Part shown: positions 9,105-19,510 of the stretch, in pieces
Layout: every line of letters begins with the position of its first letter
Position numbering within the stretch: position 1 is the stretch's first letter
Source: Phragmitibacter flavus
GTDB lineage: Bacteria > Verrucomicrobiota > Verrucomicrobiia > Verrucomicrobiales > Verrucomicrobiaceae
Length of the DNA: 64,000 nucleotides
Direction of reading: 5' to 3'
Assembly (NCBI RefSeq): GCF_005780165.1
Contig: NZ_VAUV01000001.1
Location: 310,001-374,000, forward strand
Translations under genes and position numbers: made by a program
Notes under the pieces: generated by a model
What the model saw: the letters and a program-made list of their open reading frames with translations, nothing else
Told to the model about the DNA's origin: nothing
Databases searched by the model: none

Positions 9105-12100
9105 CTAACAGCATTGAGGATCGACAGACGCTTGAGTTGATGTTCGACGGCGTCTGCCCACCAACATGGCCGCAGCAGACAACAGCAGCAGCATGCGTGA
9201 AGGCTCGGGCACCACTGCCAGGCTCACCGTTCCGCCCACATACAAATCACTCAGATCCCAGATGAGGTTATTGGCCAAAAGCTCGTCCTCGAGTTCAAAA
9301 TCAAAAACAAACGGCTGCCCCATGTAGTTCAATCCATTCCAGTCAATCAACCTCCAGGTGTCACCTGCCAGCCAGTTGTCGATGATGCTGTCCGTATCCA
9401 CCGACACCCTGAGCGCCACATTGGATCCCACCTCCAGGGCACCCTGCAGATCAAGATAATCCGCGTGGTCGTCTGACACCGTGCTCCCGTGTCCGCCGCC
9501 TCCATAAATGTCCAAATCGAGAAAGCTGTTGTCCTCAAACGCCAATGCACCAATCCCGCTGGTGACCACCTCAAAGGATGAGCCAACCGTGTCGCTCACA
9601 TTGCCCACCGACAACACCCCGGTAACACTCACGCTCTCCCCGGCGGCAAGCGACACCGATCCACTGCCCCCGAGCGCGGCTCCCGATGCCACGGAGTAGG
9701 CCCCACCTCCACCGTGCGATCCGTTCACCAACAACGTGCCGGCACTCACCGTCGTTGTTCCCGCGTAAGTGTTGTTTGCGGTCAGGTAAAGACGTTCATC
9801 TCCAGCTTTGTTGATCCCGCCATTGCGAATCACCGTCTCAATGGTCGCGTCCGTATCTTCCGCCGTCACCGGGGAATTCACCGTGATGGTCCGCTCCTCT
9901 CCGCCGAGATCCAGCACTCCGGTGCCTGGTGCTGCGGTGCCGGTGGTGCCCGTCCCAGTGATCAACAAAAATCTGGGGGTGTTGCCATCTGCGCCACGGT
10001 TCATGTCAAACTGGATGTCGCCGTTCAACGTCAACACTCCATCCGCCCCCGTTCTCACGGTGGCCCCCCCAAAGGTGGTGGTGCTCAAAGTCAGACCGCC
10101 GACCGACTGGGCCTGCCCGTTTAGATCAAAGAGGGCATTGTTGCCCCCATTGGCCTCCATGCGCACCACCACGTTGTCGCGCAACTGGTTGTCCGCCGCC
10201 AGTCGCAGAACCGAGGTTCCGGCACCCAGCGTCTGGATAAAGATCTCTGAAGATCCAAGCGCATCCGTGCCATCAGTTTTTGCGAGCTCCAACACTCCTT
10301 GGAGGACACTGGTGAGGCCGGTGTTGGTATTGGCTTCACTGCCGCTCAAAGTCAGCGTGCCACTGCCGGATTTCGTCAGCGCAATGGCCCCGGCGTCATC
10401 GTCTTCTGCGATGATCCCGGAAAAGACGCCCCCACCCTGCACTTCGATTTTCGAAGCTCCGACGCTGCCGTTGATCACCTGACCTGGACCATTCAAGGCA
10501 CCAATCGTCTCGGTGTGTCCATTGAGATCAAACACCCCGTCGGCGGCAATGGCAACGGCACCGCTGTTGGCTATCTGTTCAGAACCCATCAGCACCACCG
10601 CCGCCGGACCGCTCCCATCGCCGATGTCCAGATCGCCGCTGATGGCATCGGTTCCCGCTGCCTTTGCCAGTTCCAAAACCCCTGCACTCACCACCACTTT
10701 GCCGGTGTAAGTATTGGCACCCGCCCCGCCCAATCGCAGAACTCCAGCACCCGTCTTGGTGAAGGCATTGCCACTGAGCGGGCCGGCAATGGCCAGCCGT
10801 TCATCCAGCGCCACCAGCAGTTGCGGAAGGGCGTTCGTCAAATTAACCCCCACATTCAACGTCACTTCTCCGGCCCCTTCATTGACGGTGACGGCATTTT
10901 CGCCATTGAGCGTCAGCACACGTCCATCCGCATCCAACACCACCTCAGTGGTATCGTTAAATGTCAGCGATCCCACCGACATGTTGGTGCTCATCGTCAT
11001 CGCCCCCTGGTTGCTGGCTCCAGTCGCCGAGAAGATCACATTGGTGTTTTCCCCCGGCACCAGACCGGTGTTGTTGCCAGCTGGAGCGATGTCAGTCACC
11101 CAGTTGCTGTTACCGCTCAGGCCACCGCCATCAGACACCGACCAGTCCGCTGGAGACCCTGCAAAACCGCCAAACCAATATGCCTCCGCCAAACCGGCCA
11201 CCGCCGTCGTTCCGATCAAAATTTGTGTATCCGTCACCGTCAAGTCCGTAGGATCGACCGAAAAATTGGTCGCGTTGTAAACATTGCCCAGACTGTAGGT
11301 CGCCCCGCCGCTGGTGAGAATTCCGCCTGCCTCTGCATTCACCAGCACATGCGTGCCCCCCGCTGCCACACCCGAGACGCCATACACATTGACCGAAATC
11401 GCACCGGTTGCACTCACCGCCGTTGCATCGTTCACGCGAATGGAACCCACTGTCGGACTGCCCACCTCCGCGCCGATGCTCGAACCGCCCGCCAGTGACA
11501 GTGAATCAAGATTCAGCGTTCCTCCGCCCGCCGCAAAATCAAACGTCGCGCCCGCTGCCACCGTCACCGCCGCATCGCCGTTCATCGCATTCACACTGGT
11601 CACCAGCAACGTGCCGCCGTTGACATTCGTGGCACCGCTGTAGGTGTTGGTGCCCGACAGCTTGAGCAGTCCTCCCGTTGTTTTGGTCAATCCCGCGCCG
11701 AGATTGATTTCGAAAACATTGCGCAGTTCGCCAGACTCCAGCTCCAGCGTATCGATCAGGCTCTCGGTCGTGGCTCCTCCGATGGACATGCCATCCATGT
11801 CCAGAACCGCCCCGTTCAGCGTCAGACGACTGTTGGTGATGCCATCTCCCGCGCCATCAATGATGTCCGCATGGGTGATGAAGGTGCCGCCCGTGAGATT
11901 CAGCACGGCATTCACCGTTTCTCCATTCGCGCTACCGAGACGGATCAGGTCGTTCACTTCAAAAATGCCGCCGCCAACATTCAATGTCCCCGTGACCGTT
12001 GCACCATTGCTGCGTGTGCCGATGAAAAGCCGATTGGCCACAAAAGTGCCCTGGTCGAAGTTCAAAGTGCCAACCGCCCCACCCGTGCCGGACGCATCTC

Positions 12101-15100
12101 GTTGTCCGATCACCACATCATTGGCGATCACCGCCACGTCGTGTCCCGTCAGATCAAGAATGCCCGTCACCGTTGAACTGGTGCCCACCTCGCTGTTGCG
12201 GCCAATGTTGATGTTCACCCCACTCCCCGGCGTTTTGCCGGTTAGAACCAGCGTCCCAGTGTCCGTGCCAAAATCCATCCGCGCCGGTGCTGATTGCTGC
12301 TTGCCGCGTCCCACATCCAGTTGCGTGGTGGCAATCACGTTTTCTCCGGCCCCAAGCCAAAGTTCTGCACGATTGCCGGAGTTGTTGGTGCGGCTGTTGC
12401 CCACCGAGACCACGTTCGCCGTGATGTGGTTGCTCGTATTCGACAGCCACAATGTCGCCGCATTGCGGGAATTGTCAGCCACCCGCAGCTGGTTCACATC
12501 CGCAGTGAAATTCCCCAGTTCACGCAAATCCAGCACGGCGTTGTTGGTGGCCAATCCCTGGTCCAGATTGGACCTGCCCACCTCAATGATCCCGGAACTG
12601 TTGATCACCTCCAGCCTGCCCCCTCCATCAAACAACGCATTGGTCGTCCTGCCCACCTCACCAGGCAAACCGACCTTCAAACTGTCGACCCCGGTGATGC
12701 TCAATGTCTGTCCTGCGCCGATATGCACCTCGTTGTAGGCCGATGTGGAAATGCTGGCGAAAGTCAGACTGCTCACCGTCTGGCTGGCATTGGTCAGATC
12801 CAGTTCCCCCACCGTCCCGCCGCTGCCAATCGTCACCGCTCCGCTCTGCGGCAGCGTCTGATTCACTCCAATCACCAACGTGCCCTGGTCAACCGCCGTT
12901 ACCCCGGTGTAAACATTGCCTGTCGAAAGCATCGTGACGGTGCCCGATCCTGATTTCCGCACCCCGACATTGCCGCCCAGATTCGCGCCCACCGTGCCGT
13001 CGCGAAGATTGAAATCCGCTGTGCTGCTCAACAATCCGGTCGTGCCGGTGATGGTGCCGCCGCCGTCCAAAGTCACCAATCCCACCTCGTCATCATACTG
13101 CCCGATGTCGAGCACCGCCGTGCCGCCACTCACCGTGACATCCCCGGCCAGCACATCATCCGATCCATACGCCAGCGCGCCTTCAGACACCCTCGTCAAT
13201 CCAGTAAATGTCTGCGACCCCGAAAGCGTCTGCACCCCGGAACCAACCTTCTCGACCGACCCCCCGCCCGCACCATCTTCGATCAAGCCGCTAAAACTGC
13301 CACTCCCACCACCCTGACCCATCTGCAACAACCCCGCACCGGCTGCAAGATTGCTCACCCGACCATTGCCGTTCAAGGCATCGATCATCGCCGTCAATCC
13401 GTTCAAATCAAACAAGCCGCTTCCATTCACCTCGAGATCTGCGCTTTCAGCAAACTGACCGGAATTTTCCAACCTTGCCGTTCCTCCATTTTCCACCACC
13501 AGCCCGCCCGATATCGCATCATTTCCCGCCTCCTTGGCCAATACCAAAAGCCCTTCCTCGACCACGATCTCGCCCGTGTTGGTGTTGTCCACCGCACCGC
13601 TCAAGGTCAAGGTGCCATTCCCGGTTTTGGTGAAGCCATTGTCCCCGCCGACAATCCAGCCAAATTCCAAATCACCCGAACCCGCCTGCACTTCCACCTG
13701 TGCATCGGCATTGGCAAAATTGAGGGTGGTGTTCAACTCCACCAAACCCGCCGTGTTAAGCACGGTGATGGCATCAGCCCCATGCAGCGTCAGTTGATAA
13801 GCAACGTCCTGCAACCTTGCCGGATCAGCATCCGCAAAGGTCAAGGTCCCCATGTTCATGTTCGCCCCCAGACTCATCGCCGCCTGTTGGGCAGGGTCGG
13901 CATTCGATGCAGAGAAAATGACATCGGTCAAAAACCCGGGAACCTGCGGTGTGTCGTTCAAACCAGCCGCGTCCTCCGTCCAGTTGCTGCTGGTGGAGCC
14001 ATTGCTGACCGACCACACCCCTTCACTTTCCGCAAATCCGCCCTTCCAAAAAGCCTGTGCCAGTTGCGCCTGACCGGTGATGTTCACAAAAATCGAATCC
14101 GTATTGCCGCCAACCGAGTTCACCACAAAGTTGGTCTGGTTGTAATAGTTGCCCAGCGCATACCCGGTGTTTCCAAGGCTGCCTGCGGTTGCCTTGATGA
14201 TGTCCACCACATAAACCTGCCCGTCGTTGTAATTCACCCCGGCGGAACCAAACACATTCACCGTCACCGTCCCGGCCACCGTGGTCGCATTTCCCACCAC
14301 AATCGACCCATCAACCACCTCTGCGCCGATGGTCGAACCATTCGCCAGATCCAGCGTCGCAAGCGACAGGCTTTGTCCGCCTCCTGGCGAGTAGTCAAAG
14401 GTCGCACCAGAAGCCACGCTCACTCCGCTGGTGCCGTTCATTCCATCTTCGCTGGTGACCCAGAGACGGCCCTCATTCACTTGGGTCAGGCCGGTGTAAG
14501 TATTCACCCCATCAAGGATCAATTCACCAGATCCGGTCTTCACCAGACCCGCGCCGCCGTTGATCTGTGCGACGTTTCGCAGCGTTCCGCTTTGCAGCAA
14601 TAAGGTGTCAATCACATTGGCGGCAGAACCAATCTCGCCACCTTTCATATCCAGAATCGCGCCATTCAGATTCAAGAGCGATGTGCCGCCGCCATCGTTG
14701 ATGTTGCCATCCACGCTCACCAACCCACCGTTAAGAATCAAGTCGCCCCGTGCCGTTCCCAAGGTGCCTCCCAATACTCCGAGGTTGATTTCACCTGCAC
14801 TGAGAGCGCCGCCATTCCAGGTGAAAGATCCGAGCCCCCGAGCCCCCGCACTGCCTCCGGCAATCAGCTGGCCCACACGAATTTCTTCCGCTCGCACGAG
14901 GTTGTCCGCGCTCGCTCCAGAAATAAAATCACCCTCGGCTCCGCCATTGCCAGCCGCCGTCTTTTCACCCACCGAAAACAAACCAAGGTCCGCCACGAAA
15001 GCACCCCCCGTTAGATCCAGTTCACCCGTAGCCACCGTCCCCGAATTGACGTCATTCCGCCCGACATAGAGGGTGGTTTGACCACCACTTCCATTGCTCA

Positions 15101-18100
15101 GATTCCACGTGCCGCCGGCGGCGATGTCCACCTCCGCATCACTTTTCCGACCACCAATCGTCATCAGCGGGGTTTCAAACACACTTAATCCAGAACCGAG
15201 GGTCAACCTCGATACTGGCCCGTTGTTTCCGTAACTGTTGCTGAATCCCATCAACACCTGGTTCGATGCCACGATGTAATTGTTTTCGGCCAGAATCACC
15301 ACGCCCTCATCCGAGCCTGAGTTCGAGGAACCCACGTTAACCCCCAAGTAAAATTGTCCCACATTCGCCGTAAAATCCGTCAGCGCAGAGAGATCCATCA
15401 ACCCCCTCGAAGCTCCCACGATCGCGGAGGATGAATGCACGCCCACGTGCAAGAAGGAGCTGGCTCCGGCACCCACCTGCAGCGCCGAGCCTGCTTCTGC
15501 AATCAAGCTGGCCGTTGCTCCGTTGGCAATGCGCAGACTTCCCGCTGAGGCCCCCTCCACACCGATGCTGCCCCCCGCTTGAAGATTCACCGTGCCCTGT
15601 TCAATCGCCGTCAGGCCGGTGTATTGATTCGCTCCGGACAATGTGACCACCCCCGCTGTCGTTTTGACCAACTGACCATCCCCACCGAGAATCGCGCTCA
15701 CCGTTCCATCCCGGAGATCAAAGTTCAAACCACTGGTCAAGACGCCGGTCGTGCCGGCAATCGTGCCACCATTTTCAAGAGTAATCTGTCCTACCTGGTC
15801 TGAGAAAGCCGCCACATCAAACACCGCGGTCGGCCCGCTGACCAACACCGCCCCGCCATTCGCCATCGTATCATTGGCACCCAACTGCAGCGTTCCCTCC
15901 AACACTTGCGTGCCTCCCGTATACGTGTTCGCCCCGGAGAACACCTGCATTCCCGCGCCAGTCTTCACCACCGATACCAAACCGCTGCCGTTTTCAATCA
16001 CCCCGGCAAACGTCCCCCCCCCCCCCCCCCCCCGCCGGGTCAGCAACGATGCACCCACATTGGAATTGGTCACCGTTCCAGCACCGGACAAGGCATCCAC
16101 CGATTCAGAAAACCCATTGAGATCCAACACTCCGCCAGCGTTGACGGTCACTTCAGAAGTATCCGCGATCTGCTCGGATGATCCAATCAGCCGCACCGTG
16201 TCCGTGCCCGCACCATCGCCGATGACGAGATCGCCCGTGATCGCCACTCCCGAGCTCTTTGCCAATTCCAGCAAGCCTTCATTCACCGTAACCGTGCCGG
16301 TGTATTGATTGGAATTCACCCCGGCCAAAGTCATCGTGCCCGAGCCGGTTTTGGTGAATCCGCTGTCTCCGACCAAGCGTCTCGTGAAACTCAGCCCTCC
16401 TGCATTGTTCACTTCAATCACCGGTGCAACGCCCGAAAAGTTAACCACCACGTCCATGGTCACTGCCCCTGCACCCGACTCGACGGAAATCGTGCGGTTG
16501 CTGATGGAGTTCAGTCCCGTCAAGGTGAGCGCGTAAAGCTCATCGGTCAGCGTCACCGGTGTGGCATCGGTGATGGTCAAACTTTTGATGCTCATGTCCG
16601 AGCCCAATGTCATGTTCGACTGAAGCGTTGCTCCTGTGGCAGAAACAAACACATCGGTATTTTGTCCGGGAACCAGCGCAGTGGCGGCACCGGTAATATC
16701 CGTGGCCCAGTTGCTGGTGCTGCTTGAGGAAATCGCCCACTCATTCAGATGCCCCGCCACCTTGTTTCCGAACCAGTAGGCCGCCGCCAGTTCATCCTCA
16801 CTATTTACTGTTACGGACAGCAGGTTGTTGCTCTGATTAAAGTTCTGCACCGAGAAATTGGTCGCGTTGTAGACCAGCAGTTCATAGCTGGCTCCGTTCA
16901 ATCCACCCGCCGTGCCCGTGGTGAGAATGTTGAAAATCTCCCCGTCCGTCACCTCCATGCCGGAGTTGCCAAAAAGTTTCACCGTAACATCTCCATCAGT
17001 GAACGCCGTGTTGTTCTGAGTGGATATGGAACTGCCCAGTTGCACTCCAATCGTGCTGCCATCTTCGAGATAGAGATTCGTGAAGTCATCGTCGAACAAC
17101 TCCAACACCTTCAACGCCCCTGTCGTGGCCCCCAGAACGACGTGAAGCGAACCTCCGCCAAAGACTTCCACAAACTCGCTGCCGCTGAGCGCATCCTCAT
17201 GCTGGGCACTGAGAACCCCGGCACTTACGGTCGTGCCTCCGCCGTAAGTATTCGCCTGCGAAAGCACCGTGCGTCCCGTCCCCACCTGCTGAACCCGCGC
17301 CAGAAAGCCTCCCGAGATGGATTGATCGATCACCATCAAATTGCTGCGATTAAATACCAGCACGCCGGCACCGTTGAAAACCACGCCACCACTGCCCAAA
17401 TTTCCTGTCTCGCCACCCGCTCCCACCTGGAGAATCCCATTGATCGTTGTTCCTCCCGTGTAGGTGTTCACTCCTTCGAGAATCGCCGGATTCGCAAAGC
17501 TTCCCCCTGGCGTCACCGTCAATCCGGTCAGGCCATTGTTGATCTCGCTGACATTCATCAGTGTCCCGGAACTGAAGGAAAACGTGTCGACATTAATGAC
17601 TCCGCCTGTCATATCCAGCGTTGCGCCACTCAACGTCAGCGTGCTGCGGTTCAGGGCACTGTCTCCAGCACCTTCGGTAATGTTTCCCCCCACCGTGACC
17701 ATGCCACCGGAGAGATTGACGAAGCCCTCGGCAACCCCCGTGCTGTTGCCCAGATGCGAGCCCACGACGATGTCGTTGGCGACCGTTGTCACGCCGCCGG
17801 AAATGTTAAGCCGCCCCCGGGAAAAAGAATTGATGTCAGCCACGTCAGCCACGTCATTGTCGCGGTTCTCACCAATCGAAATATTGGCGGCGTTGAAAAT
17901 CCCTCCCTGCACATTCAGCGTGCCATGAGTCTCCGATCCATTGTCGGGGTCAGTCCCGAGGTTGTTCAGGTTGAGTGCCAGTCCCAAGATCACGTTGGTG
18001 GCATCCACCGTGCCCCCATCGAAACTCAAGGTCCCAATGCCATGACCGACGGTGTTGCTGGCAACCGATCCGCCGATGCCAAGCACCAGATCATTCAGCA

Positions 18101-19022
18101 AGAAATCCACCTCCGCACCCACACCCGACAGGTTCACCACCGCTGTTGAGTTCGTTGATCCCCCGGCACTGGCAGAGTATTGCGTGGAATTGTTCCCCAA
18201 CGACAGATTCGCCCTGCTGGAACCGCCGGTGGCGCCACGGATCTTCAGGGTTGGATCTACGAGGCCGGCATGGAAATCCATCGTCGCACTGCTGCGTCCC
18301 GCCCCCACGACGATATTGGTCGCATTGAACTCATTGCTCTCACCCAACTTCAGAACGTTGGCACCGCCGCCGTTGCCGCTGGCATTGGCGAAGCGAATGA
18401 CGTTGGCGGTGATTCTGTTCGACCCGGTGGAGAGCAACAGATTCGCACGGCTGCGTCCCGTTCCCACCCCCATGTTGAATTGATTCACGGTCGCCTCAAA
18501 GTTAGACAGTCCACTTAAATCCAAAACCATCGGCGGTGTCGCTGCGTCCTGGGTGTTCTGCATCAAGAAATTCTGACCGGGGGAATTGATCACCAGCGAA
18601 CCTCCACCACTAAAAGTCGTGTAACCCAACTCCGCCGTCGAAGCTCCCTGGATGGTAAACACATTGCCCGACGTCGCCGCCGATCCGACGGTCAACGTCT
18701 CGCCGGACCCAATCTGCAAATGATGGAAGGTGGATGCACCAGCATGGGTAAAGGCGAGACTGTTGATCGAAAAATTCGCATCCACGATGCTCGTGACCGT
18801 TCCGACATTGGCCGAGGTTCCTGCCGCACCAAAAATCACCGCCTTCGCCGCTGGGGACAAGTTATCTGACCAATTGAGCGGCTCCGACCAGTTCAGATTG
18901 GGACTGGCTTCCGCATCCCATGTGGTCTGACCATGGATGGCTGGAGCCGTCAGGCCGCTCAAACATGCCGAGACGAGACACGCGGAGATTGTGTTGTGAG
19001 TGGAGAAAAAAGACGGGACCAT
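9105..19022 (-). CDS. giant autotransporter-associated beta-strand-repeat protein with PEP-CTERM tail (3305 aa)
   Basis: Paralogue of the gene downstream. It begins MVPSFFSTHN with a signal peptide ending near APAIHGQ; a TTG three codons earlier is the other possible start. It has four modules, with boundaries near residues 745, 1655 and 2610 marked by AYWFGNKVAGHLNEW, AFWKGGFAESEGVW and AYWFGGFAGSPADW. Each module contains the G-x-G-T-x-x-L-x-G-x-N-T-Y-x-G repeats of the autotransporter-associated family, and segments with EQIADTSEVTVNAGGVLDLN recur in both proteins. The C-terminus is PEPSRMLLLLSAAAMLVG plus RRRR, a PEP-CTERM sorting signal. No beta-barrel, protease or adhesin catalytic motif was seen. 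Near residues 997-1003 a run of 20 G codes for six Gly (see the separate entry). Role: probable cell-surface or extracellular matrix protein (inferred). Confidence 0.92.
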   Translation of the reverse strand: MVPSFFSTHNTISACLVSACLSGLTAPAIHGQTTWDAEASPNLNWSEPLNWSDNLSPAAKAVIFGAAGTSANVGTVTSIVDANFSINSLAFTHAGASTFHHLQIGSGETLTVGSAATSGNVFTIQGASTAELGYTTFSGGGSLVINSPGQNFLMQNTQDAATPPMVLDLSGLSNFEATVNQFNMGVGTGRSRANLLLSTGSNRITANVIRFANASGNGGGANVLKLGESNEFNATNIVVGAGRSSATMDFHAGLVDPTLKIRGATGGSSRANLSLGNNSTQYSASAGGSTNSTAVVNLSGVGAEVDFLLNDLVLGIGGSVASNTVGHGIGTLSFDGGTVDATNVILGLALNLNNLGTDPDNGSETHGTLNVQGGIFNAANISIGENRDNDVADVADINSFSRGRLNISGGVTTVANDIVVGSHLGNSTGVAEGFVNLSGGMVTVGGNITEGAGDSALNRSTLTLSGATLDMTGGVINVDTFSFSSGTLMNVSEINNGLTGLTVTPGGSFANPAILEGVNTYTGGTTINGILQVGAGGETGNLGSGGVVFNGAGVLVFNRSNLMVIDQSISGGFLARVQQVGTGRTVLSQANTYGGGTTVSAGVLSAQHEDALSGSEFVEVFGGGSLHVVLGATTGALKVLELFDDDFTNLYLEDGSTIGVQLGSSISTQNNTAFTDGDVTVKLFGNSGMEVTDGEIFNILTTGTAGGLNGASYELLVYNATNFSVQNFNQSNNLLSVTVNSEDELAAAYWFGNKVAGHLNEWAISSSSTSNWATDITGAATALVPGQNTDVFVSATGATLQSNMTLGSDMSIKSLTITDATPVTLTDELYALTLTGLNSISNRTISVESGAGAVTMDVVVNFSGVAPVIEVNNAGGLSFTRRLVGDSGFTKTGSGTMTLAGVNSNQYTGTVTVNEGLLELAKSSGVAITGDLVIGDGAGTDTVRLIGSSEQIADTSEVTVNAGGVLDLNGFSESVDALSGAGTVTNSNVGASLLTRRGGGGGGTFAGVIENGSGLVSVVKTGAGMQVFSGANTYTGGTQVLEGTLQLGANDTMANGGAVLVSGPTAVFDVAAFSDQVGQITLENGGTIAGTTGVLTSGLNFDLRDGTVSAILGGDGQLVKTTAGVVTLSGANQYTGLTAIEQGTVNLQAGGSIGVEGASAGSLRIANGATASLIAEAGSALQVGAGASSFLHVGVHSSSAIVGASRGLMDLSALTDFTANVGQFYLGVNVGSSNSGSDEGVVILAENNYIVASNQVLMGFSNSYGNNGPVSRLTLGSGLSVFETPLMTIGGRKSDAEVDIAAGGTWNLSNGSGGQTTLYVGRNDVNSGTVATGELDLTGGAFVADLGLFSVGEKTAAGNGGAEGDFISGASADNLVRAEEIRVGQLIAGGSAGARGLGSFTWNGGALSAGEINLGVLGGTLGTARGDLILNGGLVSVDGNINDGGGTSLLNLNGAILDMKGGEIGSAANVIDTLLLQSGTLRNVAQINGGAGLVKTGSGELILDGVNTYTGLTQVNEGRLWVTSEDGMNGTSGVSVASGATFDYSPGGGQSLSLATLDLANGSTIGAEVVDGSIVVGNATTVAGTVTVNVFGSAGVNYNDGQVYVVDIIKATAGSLGNTGYALGNYYNQTNFVVNSVGGNTDSIFVNITGQAQLAQAFWKGGFAESEGVWSVSNGSTSSNWTEDAAGLNDTPQVPGFLTDVIFSASNADPAQQAAMSLGANMNMGTLTFADADPARLQDVAYQLTLHGADAITVLNTAGLVELNTTLNFANADAQVEVQAGSGDLEFGWIVGGDNGFTKTGNGTLTLSGAVDNTNTGEIVVEEGLLVLAKEAGNDAISGGLVVENGGTARLENSGQFAESADLEVNGSGLFDLNGLTAMIDALNGNGRVSNLAAGAGLLQMGQGGGSGSFSGLIEDGAGGGSVEKVGSGVQTLSGSQTFTGLTRVSEGALAYGSDDVLAGDVTVSGGTAVLDIGQYDDEVGLVTLDGGGTITGTTGLLSSTADFNLRDGTVGANLGGNVGVRKSGSGTVTMLSTGNVYTGVTAVDQGTLVIGVNQTLPQSGAVTIGSGGTVGELDLTNASQTVSSLTFASISTSAYNEVHIGAGQTLSITGVDSLKVGLPGEVGRTTNALFDGGGRLEVINSSGIIEVGRSNLDQGLATNNAVLDLRELGNFTADVNQLRVADNSRNAATLWLSNTSNHITANVVSVGNSRTNNSGNRAELWLGAGENVIATTQLDVGRGKQQSAPARMDFGTDTGTLVLTGKTPGSGVNINIGRNSEVGTSSTVTGILDLTGHDVAVIANDVVIGQRDASGTGGAVGTLNFDQGTFVANRLFIGTRSNGATVTGTLNVGGGIFEVNDLIRLGSANGETVNAVLNLTGGTFITHADIIDGAGDGITNSRLTLNGAVLDMDGMSIGGATTESLIDTLELESGELRNVFEINLGAGLTKTTGGLLKLSGTNTYSGATNVNGGTLLVTSVNAMNGDAAVTVAAGATFDFAAGGGTLNLDSLSLAGGSSIGAEVGSPTVGSIRVNDATAVSATGAISVNVYGVSGVAAGGTHVLVNAEAGGILTSGGATYSLGNVYNATNFSVDPTDLTVTDTQILIGTTAVAGLAEAYWFGGFAGSPADWSVSDGGGLSGNSNWVTDIAPAGNNTGLVPGENTNVIFSATGASNQGAMTMSTNMSVGSLTFNDTTEVVLDADGRVLTLNGENAVTVNEGAGEVTLNVGVNLTNALPQLLVALDERLAIAGPLSGNAFTKTGAGVLRLGGAGANTYTGKVVVSAGVLELAKAAGTDAISGDLDIGDGSGPAAVVLMGSEQIANSGAVAIAADGVFDLNGHTETIGALNGPGQVINGSVGASKIEVQGGGVFSGIIAEDDDAGAIALTKSGSGTLTLSGSEANTNTGLTSVLQGVLELAKTDGTDALGSSEIFIQTLGAGTSVLRLAADNQLRDNVVVRMEANGGNNALFDLNGQAQSVGGLTLSTTTFGGATVRTGADGVLTLNGDIQFDMNRGADGNTPRFLLITGTGTTGTAAPGTGVLDLGGEERTITVNSPVTAEDTDATIETVIRNGGINKAGDERLYLTANNTYAGTTTVSAGTLLVNGSHGGGGAYSVASGAALGGSGSVSLAAGESVSVTGVLSVGNVSDTVGSSFEVVTSGIGALAFEDNSFLDLDIYGGGGHGSTVSDDHADYLDLQGALEVGSNVALRVSVDTDSIIDNWLAGDTWRLIDWNGLNYMGQPFVFDFELEDELLANNLIWDLSDLYVGGTVSLAVVPEPSRMLLLLSAAAMLVGRRRRTSTQASVDPQCC
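16014..16033 (-). repeat. 20-nt homopolymer (C on + strand, G in the coding strand) inside the giant gene
   Basis: An uninterrupted run of 20 C on the + strand, read as CGG then six GGG codons in the 3305-aa gene. With 20 the frame is open. One G fewer gives GGA CGT TTG CCG GGG TGA. One more, or two fewer, gives GAC GTT TGC CGG GGT GAT TGA. Every out-of-frame length therefore truncates the protein at about residue 1010 of 3305. Corresponding places in the other modules have mixed Gly/Ala/Asn codons and no such tract. Runs like this are classic slipped-strand phase-variation sites, but they are also prone to sequencing error. Confidence 0.95.
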
Positions 19023-19510
19023 GGTAGACAAGGGGTTGAGTTACCGACCTGCGAAAAGAGCCCTTGAGCTCGCTTTTTATCGTCCTGCGCTGCAGAACGA
19101 AAACAACCATTACAAGTTACCCGGAGGGGGGTTGCCAAGCCTGTTTTCGACTCAGCGGAATAAGTTCCGAAACGAAAATAAAACTACCTAGGTAAATTAA
19201 AGGTCTCGCGCAAAATATTTTTTTAAAATCGGAGTTTTTCGATGTCGAAGCAGTAATTCAGAGCGATGGAAAATATCAGTTGATGGCGTGAGTTGCTTTT
19301 TGCGCGGCTCGAGACCCAACCATTCAGCCAAGCACTCATTTCTGGCGACCTCCCTAGGTAAGATCAGCAAAGTCAGCAATTATTATCGAAGCCAAAGTTT
19401 ATCTTTGATTATTATTCTTAAAAAGTATTTACAGCCTATAGACACAAATGTCTTCACTTTGTAGTTGCGGTTTGGGTATTTTTTTATGTCAAGAATTCCA
19501 AAACACCGCC
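19023..19510. other. divergent intergenic region between giant genes and pseudopilin cassette
   Basis: About 490 nt without a convincing gene, between the 3305-aa gene (leftward) and the Verru_Chthon cassette (rightward), so promoters for both should lie here. The palindrome TACCTAGGTA is at 19185-19194, and CCTAGGTA recurs at 19353-19360. The 60 nt from 19381 are strongly AT-rich and precede the cassette. I could not fix a -35/-10 pair with confidence. A frame extending the first cassette gene upstream to 19448 is open, but its sequence lacks any pilin leader character. Confidence 0.5.

Noticed and set aside
16749-18149. 466-codon + strand frame opposite the giant gene (also 11644-12738 and many others)
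   Set aside because: Antisense shadow of the repeat-rich minus-strand genes, with Arg/His/Pro-rich composition, no start signals and no domains.
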